Shown: one piece after another, positions 8,129-15,974 of the stretch
How the letters are laid out: every line of letters starts with the position of its first letter
How positions within the stretch are numbered: the first letter of the stretch is position 1
Assembly (NCBI RefSeq): GCF_900102745.1
Contig: NZ_FMZF01000008.1
Coordinates: 157,335-221,334 of the forward strand
Length of the DNA stretch: 64,000 bases
Reading direction: 5' to 3'
Source: Geodermatophilus telluris
GTDB taxonomy: Bacteria > Actinomycetota > Actinomycetes > Mycobacteriales > Geodermatophilaceae
Program-made: the position numbers and the translations under genes
The notes under the pieces: generated by a model
The model's database searches: none
What the model saw: the letters and a program-made list of their open reading frames with translations, nothing else
What the model was told of the DNA's origin: nothing

Positions 8129-9127
8129 TCAGCCGGCGACCTCGAGCACCTCCTCCACCGGGCGGCGGTTGGTGGACGGGCTGCGGTCGCCGGAGGGGAA
8201 GCCGAGCCGCAGCAGCATCTGGGGGTGCCCGCCCAGCGACAGCCGGGAGCGCAGCTGGGTGCGGGTCGCCGGCCAGTCGAGGGCCTGGGTCAGCGGGGAG
8301 GCCGCCAGCCCGGCCACGGTGGCCTCCAGCAGCACCCGGCCCAGGGCCCGCCCCGCGGTCAGCCAGGCGGCCCGGTCGTCCGCGTCGGTGCCGAGCACCA
8401 CGACGGTGGGCCGCTCGACGTCCGGTGGCGGCCCGCCGGGGTCGCTCCCGGCGGCGCGCCCCGGCGGGCGCGTGCCGACGACGAAGTCGCGGACCAGCCA
8501 GTTCGACGGCCTGGTGGCCGGGTCCTCGCCCGGGACCGCGCCGACGGGGACGCCGTCGACGGCCGCCGGGTCGGTGCGCACCCACCGCTCCAGCTCGGCG
8601 AGGTACTCCGGCTCGCCCTGCTCGATCTCCTCGGCGCGGGAGAGGAGGAAGACCGTGGCCACCTCCTCGTCCTCGTCGCTGATCCGCTTGCACCACACCC
8701 GGAACGCGCCGGCCACCGCCTGCAGCCGGTCGACGAGGTCGTCCGGCACCGCCCGCGGCAGGAACGGGGCCCGCTCGGTGTGCCGGGCGCCGATCGCCCG
8801 CGCGAGCTCCCGGTCCTCGTCGTCGGGCTCCTGCGCGCCGGTGACCGTGACGGTCGCCAGCAGGTCGGGGTCGGCGGGGTCGGGCAGCACGTCGACGTCG
8901 GTGCCGCGCCCGTCGGCGGCCAGGGCGACCACGGCGAACTCCACCGCGACGCCGCAGCTGACCACCCGCTGCCGGCCGGAGGGGTCGAGGGCCGACAGCG
9001 CCCGGGAGGGGTCGGTGCGCACCGTCAGCCGGTCGCCGTCGGCGCGGAACAGCCACGGCTGGGTGTTGTGGATCGACGGCGCGCGCGTGGCCGCCTCCAC
9101 CACCCGGGTCCACTCCTGCCGGTCCAT
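8129..9127 (-). CDS. Acg-like nitroreductase-family flavoprotein
   Basis: 332-aa protein of the nitroreductase superfamily, Acg subgroup, in which two half-domains mimic the usual FMN dimer. The N-terminal segment WTRVVEAATRAPSIHNTQPW is the family hallmark. RHTERAPF and, near the C-terminus, GGHPQMLLRLGFP are also conserved. Mycobacterial Acg sequesters FMN and has lost normal nitroreductase activity; whether that holds here is unknown. ATG 9127 is preceded by GGGAGG. A GGGTAG hexamer at 9168-9173 (minus strand) resembles a SigB-type -10 element, but no clear GTTT lies 15 nt before it. It lies next to a universal stress protein transcribed in the same direction. Confidence 0.85.
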   Translation of the reverse strand: MDRQEWTRVVEAATRAPSIHNTQPWLFRADGDRLTVRTDPSRALSALDPSGRQRVVSCGVAVEFAVVALAADGRGTDVDVLPDPADPDLLATVTVTGAQEPDDEDRELARAIGARHTERAPFLPRAVPDDLVDRLQAVAGAFRVWCKRISDEDEEVATVFLLSRAEEIEQGEPEYLAELERWVRTDPAAVDGVPVGAVPGEDPATRPSNWLVRDFVVGTRPPGRAAGSDPGGPPPDVERPTVVVLGTDADDRAAWLTAGRALGRVLLEATVAGLAASPLTQALDWPATRTQLRSRLSLGGHPQMLLRLGFPSGDRSPSTNRRPVEEVLEVAG

Positions 9128-9210
9128 CCTGGGCCTCCCGTCGTGTCGCTGTCCGGACCGGTCGCGCCTACCCGTTCCGCGGCGCCGCTCACGCGGCGGC
9201 CGGACCCGGC

Positions 9211-10425
9211 TCAGACCTCCTCGGTCGCCAGCCGCCCGTGGGAGCGCTCCACCAGGCCGGCCACCACCACGGCGCCCACCAGCGCGGCGAGCGCGCCGAG
9301 GACGGCGACGGCGGGCAGCTCGAGCAGCGCGTCGAGCAGCGCCACGGCCGCGGCCAGCAGCGGCCACCACCACCCGCGGCGCACCTCTCCCGTCATCACC
9401 GACGCCGTCACGCTGGCCGAGGCGAGGTAGGCCGCCACCCCGCCGGCCACCAGCAGCCGGGTCCCCGCCGGCACCTCCCCGGCCCCGGCCTCCACGACGG
9501 CGAGCTCCACCCCGGCACCGACGGTGGCCAGCGCCAGGGTCAGCGGCAGGTGGCCGAACACGAACACGTCGTGGGCGTGCGCGCCGTTGGACCGGCCGGC
9601 CTCGTCGAGCAGGTGCTTGGCGCGCGCGCCGGCCAGGTCGAACCAGCTCCACCACAGGCCGGCCGCGAGGGTGAACGCCAGCACCGCCACCGGCAGCGCC
9701 GCGCCCGACCAGTCCGCGTCGTACAGCCCGCGGGCGACGCCGGCCACCGGCTCGCCCAGCACGAGGATGACGAACAGCGCGAAGCGCTCGGGCAGGTGCT
9801 CGACGTGCAGCGGGACGTCGGCCGAGGACCGGGTGGCCAGCAGGGGCACGAGCGCCTCGACCAGGACGGCGGCGGCCCACAGGGCGAATCCGACCGGCCG
9901 GGGCACGGCCAGCGACAGCGCCCACAGCGCCGCGCCCGCCAGCGCGCCGGCCAGGTACAGGCGGGTGACGGGCCGCGCCTCGGGCACGTGCCGGTACGCG
10001 CGGTGGTACTGCAGGGCGAGCACCAGCCGCACCAGCAGCTGGCAGACGACGAAGACGGCGAACCGCCGCCCGGTCGCCTCCGACGCGGAGGCGGCCAGGC
10101 CGACGACGGCGGCCATGCTGGCGAGCTTGTAGAGCCGGTACACGACGTCGTCGTGGTCGAACCGGTTGGCGTAGAGCGTCGAGCCGACCCACGACCACCA
10201 GACCGTGGCGAACAGGCCGGCGAAGACGCCGAACCGGTGCCAGGTGACGTCCTCGCGCAGCGCGACCGCGAGCTCGGCGACGACGAGGACGAAGGCCAGG
10301 TCGAAGAACAGCTCCAGGCGGGAGGCGGAGCGGCCCCCCTCGGTGCGCAGCTCCGGCGGCCGGACCGGGCCGGCCCGCCCGCCGAGACCCTCGAGCACCC
10401 GGCGTCCCAGCCCCTGCCCGGCCAC
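9211..10425 (-). CDS. Low temperature requirement A (LtrA) family membrane protein
   Basis: 404-aa polytopic membrane protein of the LtrA family, with about ten to twelve hydrophobic segments. The conserved N-terminal signature RLELFFDLAFVLVVAEL, the downstream WWSWVGSTLYANRFDHDD and the central HLPERFALFVILVLGEPVAG segment all match the family. LtrA was named from a cold-growth phenotype in Listeria; the molecular function is unknown and transport is only a guess. It lies 25 nt upstream of the K+ channel gene stop in the same orientation but follows its own possible start region, so co-transcription with the channel gene pair is plausible. Confidence 0.85.
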   Translation of the reverse strand: MAGQGLGRRVLEGLGGRAGPVRPPELRTEGGRSASRLELFFDLAFVLVVAELAVALREDVTWHRFGVFAGLFATVWWSWVGSTLYANRFDHDDVVYRLYKLASMAAVVGLAASASEATGRRFAVFVVCQLLVRLVLALQYHRAYRHVPEARPVTRLYLAGALAGAALWALSLAVPRPVGFALWAAAVLVEALVPLLATRSSADVPLHVEHLPERFALFVILVLGEPVAGVARGLYDADWSGAALPVAVLAFTLAAGLWWSWFDLAGARAKHLLDEAGRSNGAHAHDVFVFGHLPLTLALATVGAGVELAVVEAGAGEVPAGTRLLVAGGVAAYLASASVTASVMTGEVRRGWWWPLLAAAVALLDALLELPAVAVLGALAALVGAVVVAGLVERSHGRLATEEV

Positions 10426-10450
10426 GGTCCTCCCCCGTCGACCGGCCCGC

Positions 10451-12238
10451 TCAGGTCGCTGCGGGTGCGTCCGGCGCCGGTGTCGACCGGCTCAGCCTGC
10501 GCCAGATCCAGCTCGACGGCACCCGCTGGCCGGTGGCCAGGTAGTCGGCCACGCCGTCGATGAACAGCGTCGCCTCCACCTCCCGGTGCACGGCGGCGCG
10601 GCCGGCGAACAGCAGCTCGTCACCCGGCTCGAGGACCAGGTCGGTCCCCGGCGCCATGGTCGCCTCGTCCCCGCGCAGCACCAGCAGCGGCACGGCGAGC
10701 AGCGTCTGGTCGCGGTCGGCTGGGTCGCGCAGCAGGTCGGCGAGGCGGAAGCCGCCACGGGACAGCCGGGGGTGCAGCGCGGGCGCGTCCTCGGGCGTGA
10801 GCCGCACCTTCCACAGCGCCTCCAGGTGCCTGCCGCAGGCGTCGAGCAGCCGGTCGACGACGCCGGCCGACCACTCGTCGCTCTGCCGGGGCAGCTCGCG
10901 CAGGAAGCGCCACAGCAGCGGCGTGCTCAGCCGGGCGTAGGCGTCGTGGGCGACCACCTCGGTGGGCACGAGCAGCGCGTCGACGTCCATCGCGGCGAAC
11001 AGCGCGGCGTCGGCGGGCTGGTTCTGCCGCGCCGCGACGAACAGGCCCGGGTTGGTCCGCCGCGCCTCGGCGACCAGCGAGAGGTTGGTCGTGTCGTTGT
11101 CGGTGCCGGCGACCAGGCCGACGGCGGTGGCGAGGTCGGCGCGCCCGATGACGTCGGGGTCCGCGGCGTCCCCGACGACGGAGGGCTCCTCCGCCGGCGA
11201 GGGGTCGACGGTGGTCACCTCCAGGCCCTCGGCGCGCAGGTCGGCGGCGAAGTGCCGGCCGAACCGGCCGTAGCCGCACACCACCCAGCGGCCCGGCGCC
11301 GGCGCGGTGCCCCGCGGTGTCAGCTCGGCACCCGGGCCGCTCTCCAGCCAGGTCATCAGCTGGTAGGACGCCGGGGTCCGCAGCGCCAGCCGCAGGTGGT
11401 CGCCGAAGCGGTCGAAGGGGTTGACGATCGTCGGCGCGCCGAAGCGGGCCATCCGCTCGGCCACCGTGGCCGAGGTGGTGCGCGTGACCAGCGGGAGCTC
11501 GGGCCGCAGCAGCGCGGCGGCCATGGCCACCGCCAGGTTGGCCTCGTCGTCGCCGGTGAGGGCGAGCACCCCCTCGCAGTACGGGTGCCCGAGCCCGGCG
11601 ACGCCGAGCACGTGCGGGTCGCGCGCGTCCCCCACCACGCCGGGCACGTCGGCCCGGTGACCGGCGATCTCCAGGGTGTCGATGCGCGTCTCGGAGATGT
11701 CGACGACGGTGAACCGGCGGCCGAGGGCGTCGAGGGCCTCGCCGAGCGTCTCGCCGGCCTGCCCGTACCCGGCGACGAGCAGGAACGGCTCGCGCAGCCG
11801 GGTGACCTTGCGCGAGACGTGCCGCAGCGTCAGCGCCTGCCGGAACGCGCGGTCCTGCACCAGCGACAGCAGGGAGCCGATGGCGTAGGCCCAGCCGATC
11901 ACCGTCAGGTAGATCGTCCCGGTCACCCACATCCGCTGCGCGTAGCTGAACGAGTACGGGATCTCACCGAAGCCGATCGTCGTCGCCGTGTAGCTCATGA
12001 CGTAGAAGGCGTCGAACAGGCTCAGCCGGGCCGGCTGCCCCTGGGCGTCCACGCCCGGGACGAGGGAGAGGCCCAGCACGCTGACGGCGAAGATCGTGAT
12101 CAGCGTGATGAGCGGCGCGCGCATGCGGCGGAGGACGACGAACACCGTCGCCGAGCCCTCCGCCCGCGGGACGACCGGCGCCCGCCGGCGCCCGCGCCGT
12201 CCCCGGGTGGTGACGGGCGGCGGCGGGGCGGTCTCCAC
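10451..12238 (-). CDS. Two-helix K+ channel with two RCK (TrkA-N/TrkA-C) domains
   Basis: 595-aa potassium channel subunit. Residues about 40-135 carry two transmembrane helices flanking a pore loop whose selectivity filter reads TATTIGFGE. Two RCK/TrkA-N domains follow, each with a Rossmann loop (VAGYGQAGETLG and VCGYGRFGRHFA) and acidic strand ends, then a TrkA-C-like region (about 500-570) rich in beta strands. Two tandem RCK domains in one chain suggest a tetramer with a gating ring, as in BK/GsuK-type channels. The ligand may be NAD(H), nucleotide or ions. Start GTG 12238 lies 17 nt after the stop of the small membrane protein gene, so the two form an operon. The channel may serve osmotic or pH homeostasis. 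Confidence 0.88.
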   Translation of the reverse strand: METAPPPPVTTRGRRGRRRAPVVPRAEGSATVFVVLRRMRAPLITLITIFAVSVLGLSLVPGVDAQGQPARLSLFDAFYVMSYTATTIGFGEIPYSFSYAQRMWVTGTIYLTVIGWAYAIGSLLSLVQDRAFRQALTLRHVSRKVTRLREPFLLVAGYGQAGETLGEALDALGRRFTVVDISETRIDTLEIAGHRADVPGVVGDARDPHVLGVAGLGHPYCEGVLALTGDDEANLAVAMAAALLRPELPLVTRTTSATVAERMARFGAPTIVNPFDRFGDHLRLALRTPASYQLMTWLESGPGAELTPRGTAPAPGRWVVCGYGRFGRHFAADLRAEGLEVTTVDPSPAEEPSVVGDAADPDVIGRADLATAVGLVAGTDNDTTNLSLVAEARRTNPGLFVAARQNQPADAALFAAMDVDALLVPTEVVAHDAYARLSTPLLWRFLRELPRQSDEWSAGVVDRLLDACGRHLEALWKVRLTPEDAPALHPRLSRGGFRLADLLRDPADRDQTLLAVPLLVLRGDEATMAPGTDLVLEPGDELLFAGRAAVHREVEATLFIDGVADYLATGQRVPSSWIWRRLSRSTPAPDAPAAT

Positions 12239-12255
12239 GGGGTCGCGGGCGCGGG

Positions 12256-12642
12256 TCAGTGCCGCTGGAAGGAGACGGTCTCGACGACGAGCAGCACCAC
12301 CGAGACGACGTTGGCCAGCAGCGCGCCGCCCGACAGCGACACCATGCTCGCCGTCGCGACGTCGGTGAGGCCCTCGGAGGAGATGTGCACCGCCCACGCC
12401 CAGGTGAGCGTGGCGGCCACCAGCTGCAGGTCGGCGACCAGGCTGGTGGCCAGGTGCACGGCGCCGATCTGCGTGCGGTCGCCGAACTTGAGCACCGTGG
12501 CGATCAGGCTGACCACCAGCGCGGCGAACAGCTCGTAGACGTTGTGCAGCGCGGGGTCGGAGATGTCGCCGAGGAAGAAGCCGAAGTTCAGCGTGGCGGC
12601 GAGCAGCACGAAGAACCCGAAGACCACCTTCTCGAGGTTCAT
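12256..12642 (-). CDS. Small four-helix membrane protein paired with the K+ channel (resembles DUF6394)
   Basis: 128-aa integral membrane protein with four hydrophobic segments (about 7-26, 38-52, 65-86, 105-123). The segments NLEKVVFGFFVLLAATLNF, NVYELFAALVVSLIATVLKF and FGDRTQIGAVHLATSLVADL are so unusually conserved-looking that I recognise the family from memory as DUF6394, which is found in many bacteria beside a TrkA-domain K+ channel. It is upstream of the channel gene with a 17-nt gap. A role as accessory channel subunit is inference. The ATG at 12642 has GGGAG just upstream. Confidence 0.8.
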   Translation of the reverse strand: MNLEKVVFGFFVLLAATLNFGFFLGDISDPALHNVYELFAALVVSLIATVLKFGDRTQIGAVHLATSLVADLQLVAATLTWAWAVHISSEGLTDVATASMVSLSGGALLANVVSVVLLVVETVSFQRH

Positions 12643-12701
12643 CTGGCTCCCGCGGCTGGCCGGTCGGCGACCGGGCGACCATAGCGCCGCGCGAGCACCG
12701 G

Positions 12702-12729
12702 CGCCGGGGGGCGCGCGGCTCCCCCGGCG
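12702..12729 (-). terminator. Hairpin downstream of the flavoprotein monooxygenase gene
   Basis: CGCCGGGGG (12702-12710) pairs with CCCCCGGCG (12721-12729) around a 10-nt loop, 9 nt beyond the monooxygenase stop. It separates that gene from the small membrane protein gene. Confidence 0.55.
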
Positions 12730-12738
12730 ACGGGCGGC

Positions 12739-14577
12739 TCAGCGGGTGTGGTGCACCTCCTGCAGGCCGTAGACCGGCGTCGGGAGGCCGGCCTGGCGGG
12801 CCTTGAGCTGCAGCGCCAGGTAGAGCGAGTAGTGCCGCGACTGGTGCAGGTTGCCGCCGTGGAACCACAGCGCCTCCTGCTGGGTGGGCTTCCACATGTT
12901 GCGCTGCTCGCCCTCCCACGGGCCGGGGTCCTTGGTGGTGTCCGACCCCAGGCCCCAGACCTTGCCCACCCGGTCGGCGACCTCCGGGCTGATCAGGTCG
13001 GCCGCCCAGCCGTTCATCGACCCGTACCCGGTGGCGTAGACGACGAGGTCGGCCGGCAGCTCGGTCCCGTCCTCGAGGACGACGGCGTCCTCGGTGAGGT
13101 GGTCGACCTGGCCGTGTGCCAGCTGCACGTCACCGTTGGCCACCAGGTCGGCGGCGCCCACGTCGATGTAGTAGCCCGAGCCGCGGCGCAGGTACTTCAT
13201 GAACAGGCCCGACCCGTCGTCGCCCCAGTCCAGCCGGAAGCCGGCGTCCTCCATGCGGCGGTAGAAGTCGGCGTCGCGCTCCCGCATCTGCTCGTACAGC
13301 GGGATCTGGAACTCGTGCATGACCCGGTACGGGATGGAGGCGAAGACCAGGTCGGCCTTCTCGGTGGTCATGCCGCTGGCGACCGCCTCCTCGCTGTAGA
13401 GGGCGCCGAGGCCGATCTCCATGAGGCTGTCGCTCTTGACGATGTGCGTCGAGGTGCGCTGCACCATCGTCACGTCGGCGCCGTGCTCCCAGAGCGCCCC
13501 GCAGATGTCGAAGGCGGAGTTGTTGCTGCCGATGACGACGACCTTCTTGCCGGCGTACTCGTCGGGGCCGGGGTGGGCCGAGGAGTGGTGCTGCTCGCCG
13601 CGGAACACGTCCTGGCCGGGCAGCACGGGCACGTTCGGCTTGCCGCTCATCCCGGTGGCCAGCACCAGCTGCTTGGGGCGCAGGGTGAGCTCCTCGCGCT
13701 CGTGACCAGGGCCGTCGCGGACCACCACGACGGTCCACTCGCCGGCGGCGTCGTCGTAGTGGGCGCTGCGCACCTCGGTGCCGCCCCAGTACGGGATCTC
13801 CATGACCTTCACGTACGACTCGAGCCAGTCGCCGATCTTGTCCTTGGGGGCGAACACCGGCCAGTTGTCGGGGAAGGGCAGGTAGGGCAGGTGGTCGTAC
13901 CAGACCGGGTCGTGCAGGCACAGCGACTTGTAGCGGCTGCGCCACTGGTCGCCGGGGCGGGCGTGCCGGTCGACGACGAGCGCCGGGACGTCGAGCTGCC
14001 GCAGCCGCGCGCCGAGCGCGATGCCGCCCTGCCCGCCGCCGACGACGAGCACGTACGGCTGGGTGGTGCGGCCGAGCTCGACCGCCTCGCGGGCCCGCCG
14101 CTCGGCCCAGGTCTGCCGGTCCCGGTTGACGCCGTGCTCGGCGCCCTTGGGCCGCGCCGGGCCGCGGGGCTCCTCGTGGCCTCGGAGCTCGTACAGCGTG
14201 GTGAGGAACGTCCAGGCCCGGAGCTCGCCGTCCTCCTCGACCAGCCGCGCCAGGCCCCGCCCGCGGCCGACCGCCGTCTCGAAGGTGAACCAGGCGGTGG
14301 TGACGCCGTCGGCCTCCTCGGGCTCGTCGGGAACGGCGAAGCCCGAGGGGTCGGTGCGGTCGAGGGTGGCGGTGAGCAGGTCGGTGACGCCGGCCCGGTC
14401 CTCGACGGTGGTGATGTTCCAGCTGAACGCGACCAGGTCGCGCCAGAAGCTGGTGCGCGCGAACAGGCCGGCGGCGCGCTCGACGTCGCGGGCGCGCAGC
14501 GCGTCCTCGAGGGCGGTGAACCAGTCGCGCGCCCTCCGGGCCGCGGTCGTGGGAGGTGCGTCGAGGGTCTGCGTCAT
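12739..14577 (-). CDS. SnoaL-like domain fused to flavin-containing monooxygenase
   Basis: 612-aa NAD(P)/FAD-dependent monooxygenase. Residues about 15-135 resemble an NTF2/SnoaL-like fold (WFTALEDALRARDVERAAGL through AWTFLTTLYEL). The flavoprotein follows with the FAD Rossmann motif VVGGGQGGIALGARL (about 172), an FMO/BVMO-like FRGEQHHSSAHP segment, a second dinucleotide motif VVVIGSNNSAFDICGAL for NADPH, and VVYATGYGS near the end. AGGAGG about 10 nt before the ATG at 14577 supports the start. The substrate is unknown; hydroxylation or Baeyer-Villiger chemistry on a hydrophobic carbonyl or heteroatom compound is likely. The divergent neighbour, 103 nt away, encodes an AcoR-like GAF regulator, the probable controller. 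Confidence 0.87.
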   Translation of the reverse strand: MTQTLDAPPTTAARRARDWFTALEDALRARDVERAAGLFARTSFWRDLVAFSWNITTVEDRAGVTDLLTATLDRTDPSGFAVPDEPEEADGVTTAWFTFETAVGRGRGLARLVEEDGELRAWTFLTTLYELRGHEEPRGPARPKGAEHGVNRDRQTWAERRAREAVELGRTTQPYVLVVGGGQGGIALGARLRQLDVPALVVDRHARPGDQWRSRYKSLCLHDPVWYDHLPYLPFPDNWPVFAPKDKIGDWLESYVKVMEIPYWGGTEVRSAHYDDAAGEWTVVVVRDGPGHEREELTLRPKQLVLATGMSGKPNVPVLPGQDVFRGEQHHSSAHPGPDEYAGKKVVVIGSNNSAFDICGALWEHGADVTMVQRTSTHIVKSDSLMEIGLGALYSEEAVASGMTTEKADLVFASIPYRVMHEFQIPLYEQMRERDADFYRRMEDAGFRLDWGDDGSGLFMKYLRRGSGYYIDVGAADLVANGDVQLAHGQVDHLTEDAVVLEDGTELPADLVVYATGYGSMNGWAADLISPEVADRVGKVWGLGSDTTKDPGPWEGEQRNMWKPTQQEALWFHGGNLHQSRHYSLYLALQLKARQAGLPTPVYGLQEVHHTR

Positions 14578-14680
14578 GGGGAGGGCCTCCTCGCCGTCGC
14601 TCTGACGTGGTGTGATGTGCAGCACAGCGCCTCCGGGACGTCGGCGGGAGGGTTGCAGCGGATTGCACGCGGAGGTGCAG

Positions 14681-15895
14681 GTGCCCGGCTGGTCGGCGGT
14701 CTCGCCCGGGACGGACCTCTCCACCCACGCCCGCGTGCTCACCCGGGTGCACGACGCGGTCATCGGTGGCGGCCGGCCGCCGGTGGCCCCGCGCCGGGTG
14801 GTGCAGCGGTCGTGGACGCGGGTGCTCGGCATGGGCCTCGACCCCGGCCGGCGGGGCAGCCGCGACCCGCTGCCGCTGGACGCCGTCGAGGCCCGGCGGC
14901 GCCGCTCGGCGCTGTCGCTGGTGATCGGCGAGCTGCGCCAGGTGCTGGGCAGCGTCGCCGACGCCTCGCACTTCCTCGTCGTGGTCACCGACGCCGAGGG
15001 CGTGGTGCTCTGGCGGGAGGGTGCGGCGGCCACCCGGCTGCGCGCCGACCGGCTCGGCTTCGCCGAGGGCGCCACCTGGACCGAGGCGGCCGTGGGCACC
15101 AACGCCATCGGCACGGCGCTGGCCGAGGCGGCGCCGGTGCAGCTGTTCTCCGCCGAGCACTTCGAGCAGGCGCAGCACCCCTGGTACTGCAGCGCCGCGC
15201 CGATCCACTCGCCGGTCACCGGGGAGCTGCTCGGCGTCGTCGACGTGAGCGGGCCGGCGCTGACCCTGCACCCGGCCATCGGCGCGCTGGTGGAGACCTC
15301 GGTGCGGCTGGCCGAGTCGCGGCTGCTGTGGCACCACGAGCAGCGGCTGGAGCGGCTGCGGCGCAGCGCGGGCCCGGTGCTCGCCGGCGTGCAGGGGCCG
15401 CTGCTGGTGGTCGACGACGACGGCTGGGTGGCGCACAGCTCCGGCGTCGCCGTCCGGTCGCGGGTCGCCGCACCCCGGGCGGGCCGGGTGGTCGCGGTGG
15501 CCGGGCTCGGGCTGTGCGCGCCCGAGCGGCTCGGCGAGGGCTGGCTGGTGCGCCCCCGCGGCGCCCGCGAGCCGGTGGCGGCCGAGGTCGACCTGTCCGG
15601 CTCCCCGGTGCTGCGGGTGCGCTCCGGCGGAGGGCCGTGGGCGGCCGGGCTGACCCGCCGGCAGGCGCAGGTGCTCGTGCTCGTCGCCGAGGCCGGCCGG
15701 GCGGGGCTGACCGCGGGGGCGCTCAGCCGGGGCCTGTTCGGCGACGACCAGCACGTGGTCTCCGCGCGCGCGGAGGTGTCGCGGCTGCGCCGGGTGGTCG
15801 GCGACCTGGTGGCGACGGCGCCCTACCGGCTGGCCGACGGCGTGACGCTGACGGTGCGCACCGGTCCCGACGACGGGGAGCCCGGCGCCGGCTGA
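14681..15895 (+). CDS. AcoR-like GAF-domain transcriptional regulator without AAA+ domain
   Basis: 404-aa regulator. The N-terminus (RVLTRVHDAVIGGG, VVQRSWTRVLG) and the GAF domain (about 70-220, with TWTEAAVGTNAIGTALAEA and CSAAPIHSPVTGELLGVVD) are the sensor half of AcoR-type activators. The sigma-54 AAA+ domain is absent. Instead the C-terminus (about 330-395, GLTRRQAQVLVLVAEAGRAG and SRLRRVVGDLV) looks like a winged-helix DNA-binding domain. Such GAF-wHTH proteins occur in actinobacteria, which mostly lack sigma-54. Start chosen at GTG 14681 because GGAGG lies at 14671-14675, 5 nt upstream; the reading frame is open further upstream. Divergent from the flavoprotein monooxygenase gene, its likely target. 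Confidence 0.8.
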   Translation: MPGWSAVSPGTDLSTHARVLTRVHDAVIGGGRPPVAPRRVVQRSWTRVLGMGLDPGRRGSRDPLPLDAVEARRRRSALSLVIGELRQVLGSVADASHFLVVVTDAEGVVLWREGAAATRLRADRLGFAEGATWTEAAVGTNAIGTALAEAAPVQLFSAEHFEQAQHPWYCSAAPIHSPVTGELLGVVDVSGPALTLHPAIGALVETSVRLAESRLLWHHEQRLERLRRSAGPVLAGVQGPLLVVDDDGWVAHSSGVAVRSRVAAPRAGRVVAVAGLGLCAPERLGEGWLVRPRGAREPVAAEVDLSGSPVLRVRSGGGPWAAGLTRRQAQVLVLVAEAGRAGLTAGALSRGLFGDDQHVVSARAEVSRLRRVVGDLVATAPYRLADGVTLTVRTGPDDGEPGAG

Positions 15896-15974
15896 CCCCG
15901 GGCCGGTCACCCGTCCGGGTGGACCCGCCCCCGGGTCCCTGGTGCGGCGGGCCGCCCGTGCCGAAGACCCCTCC

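Noticed and set aside
14577..14681. AcoR-type operator in the divergent region
   Set aside because: GTGCAGCAC and TTGCAGCGGATTGCAC look weakly symmetric, but I could not find a convincing paired site.
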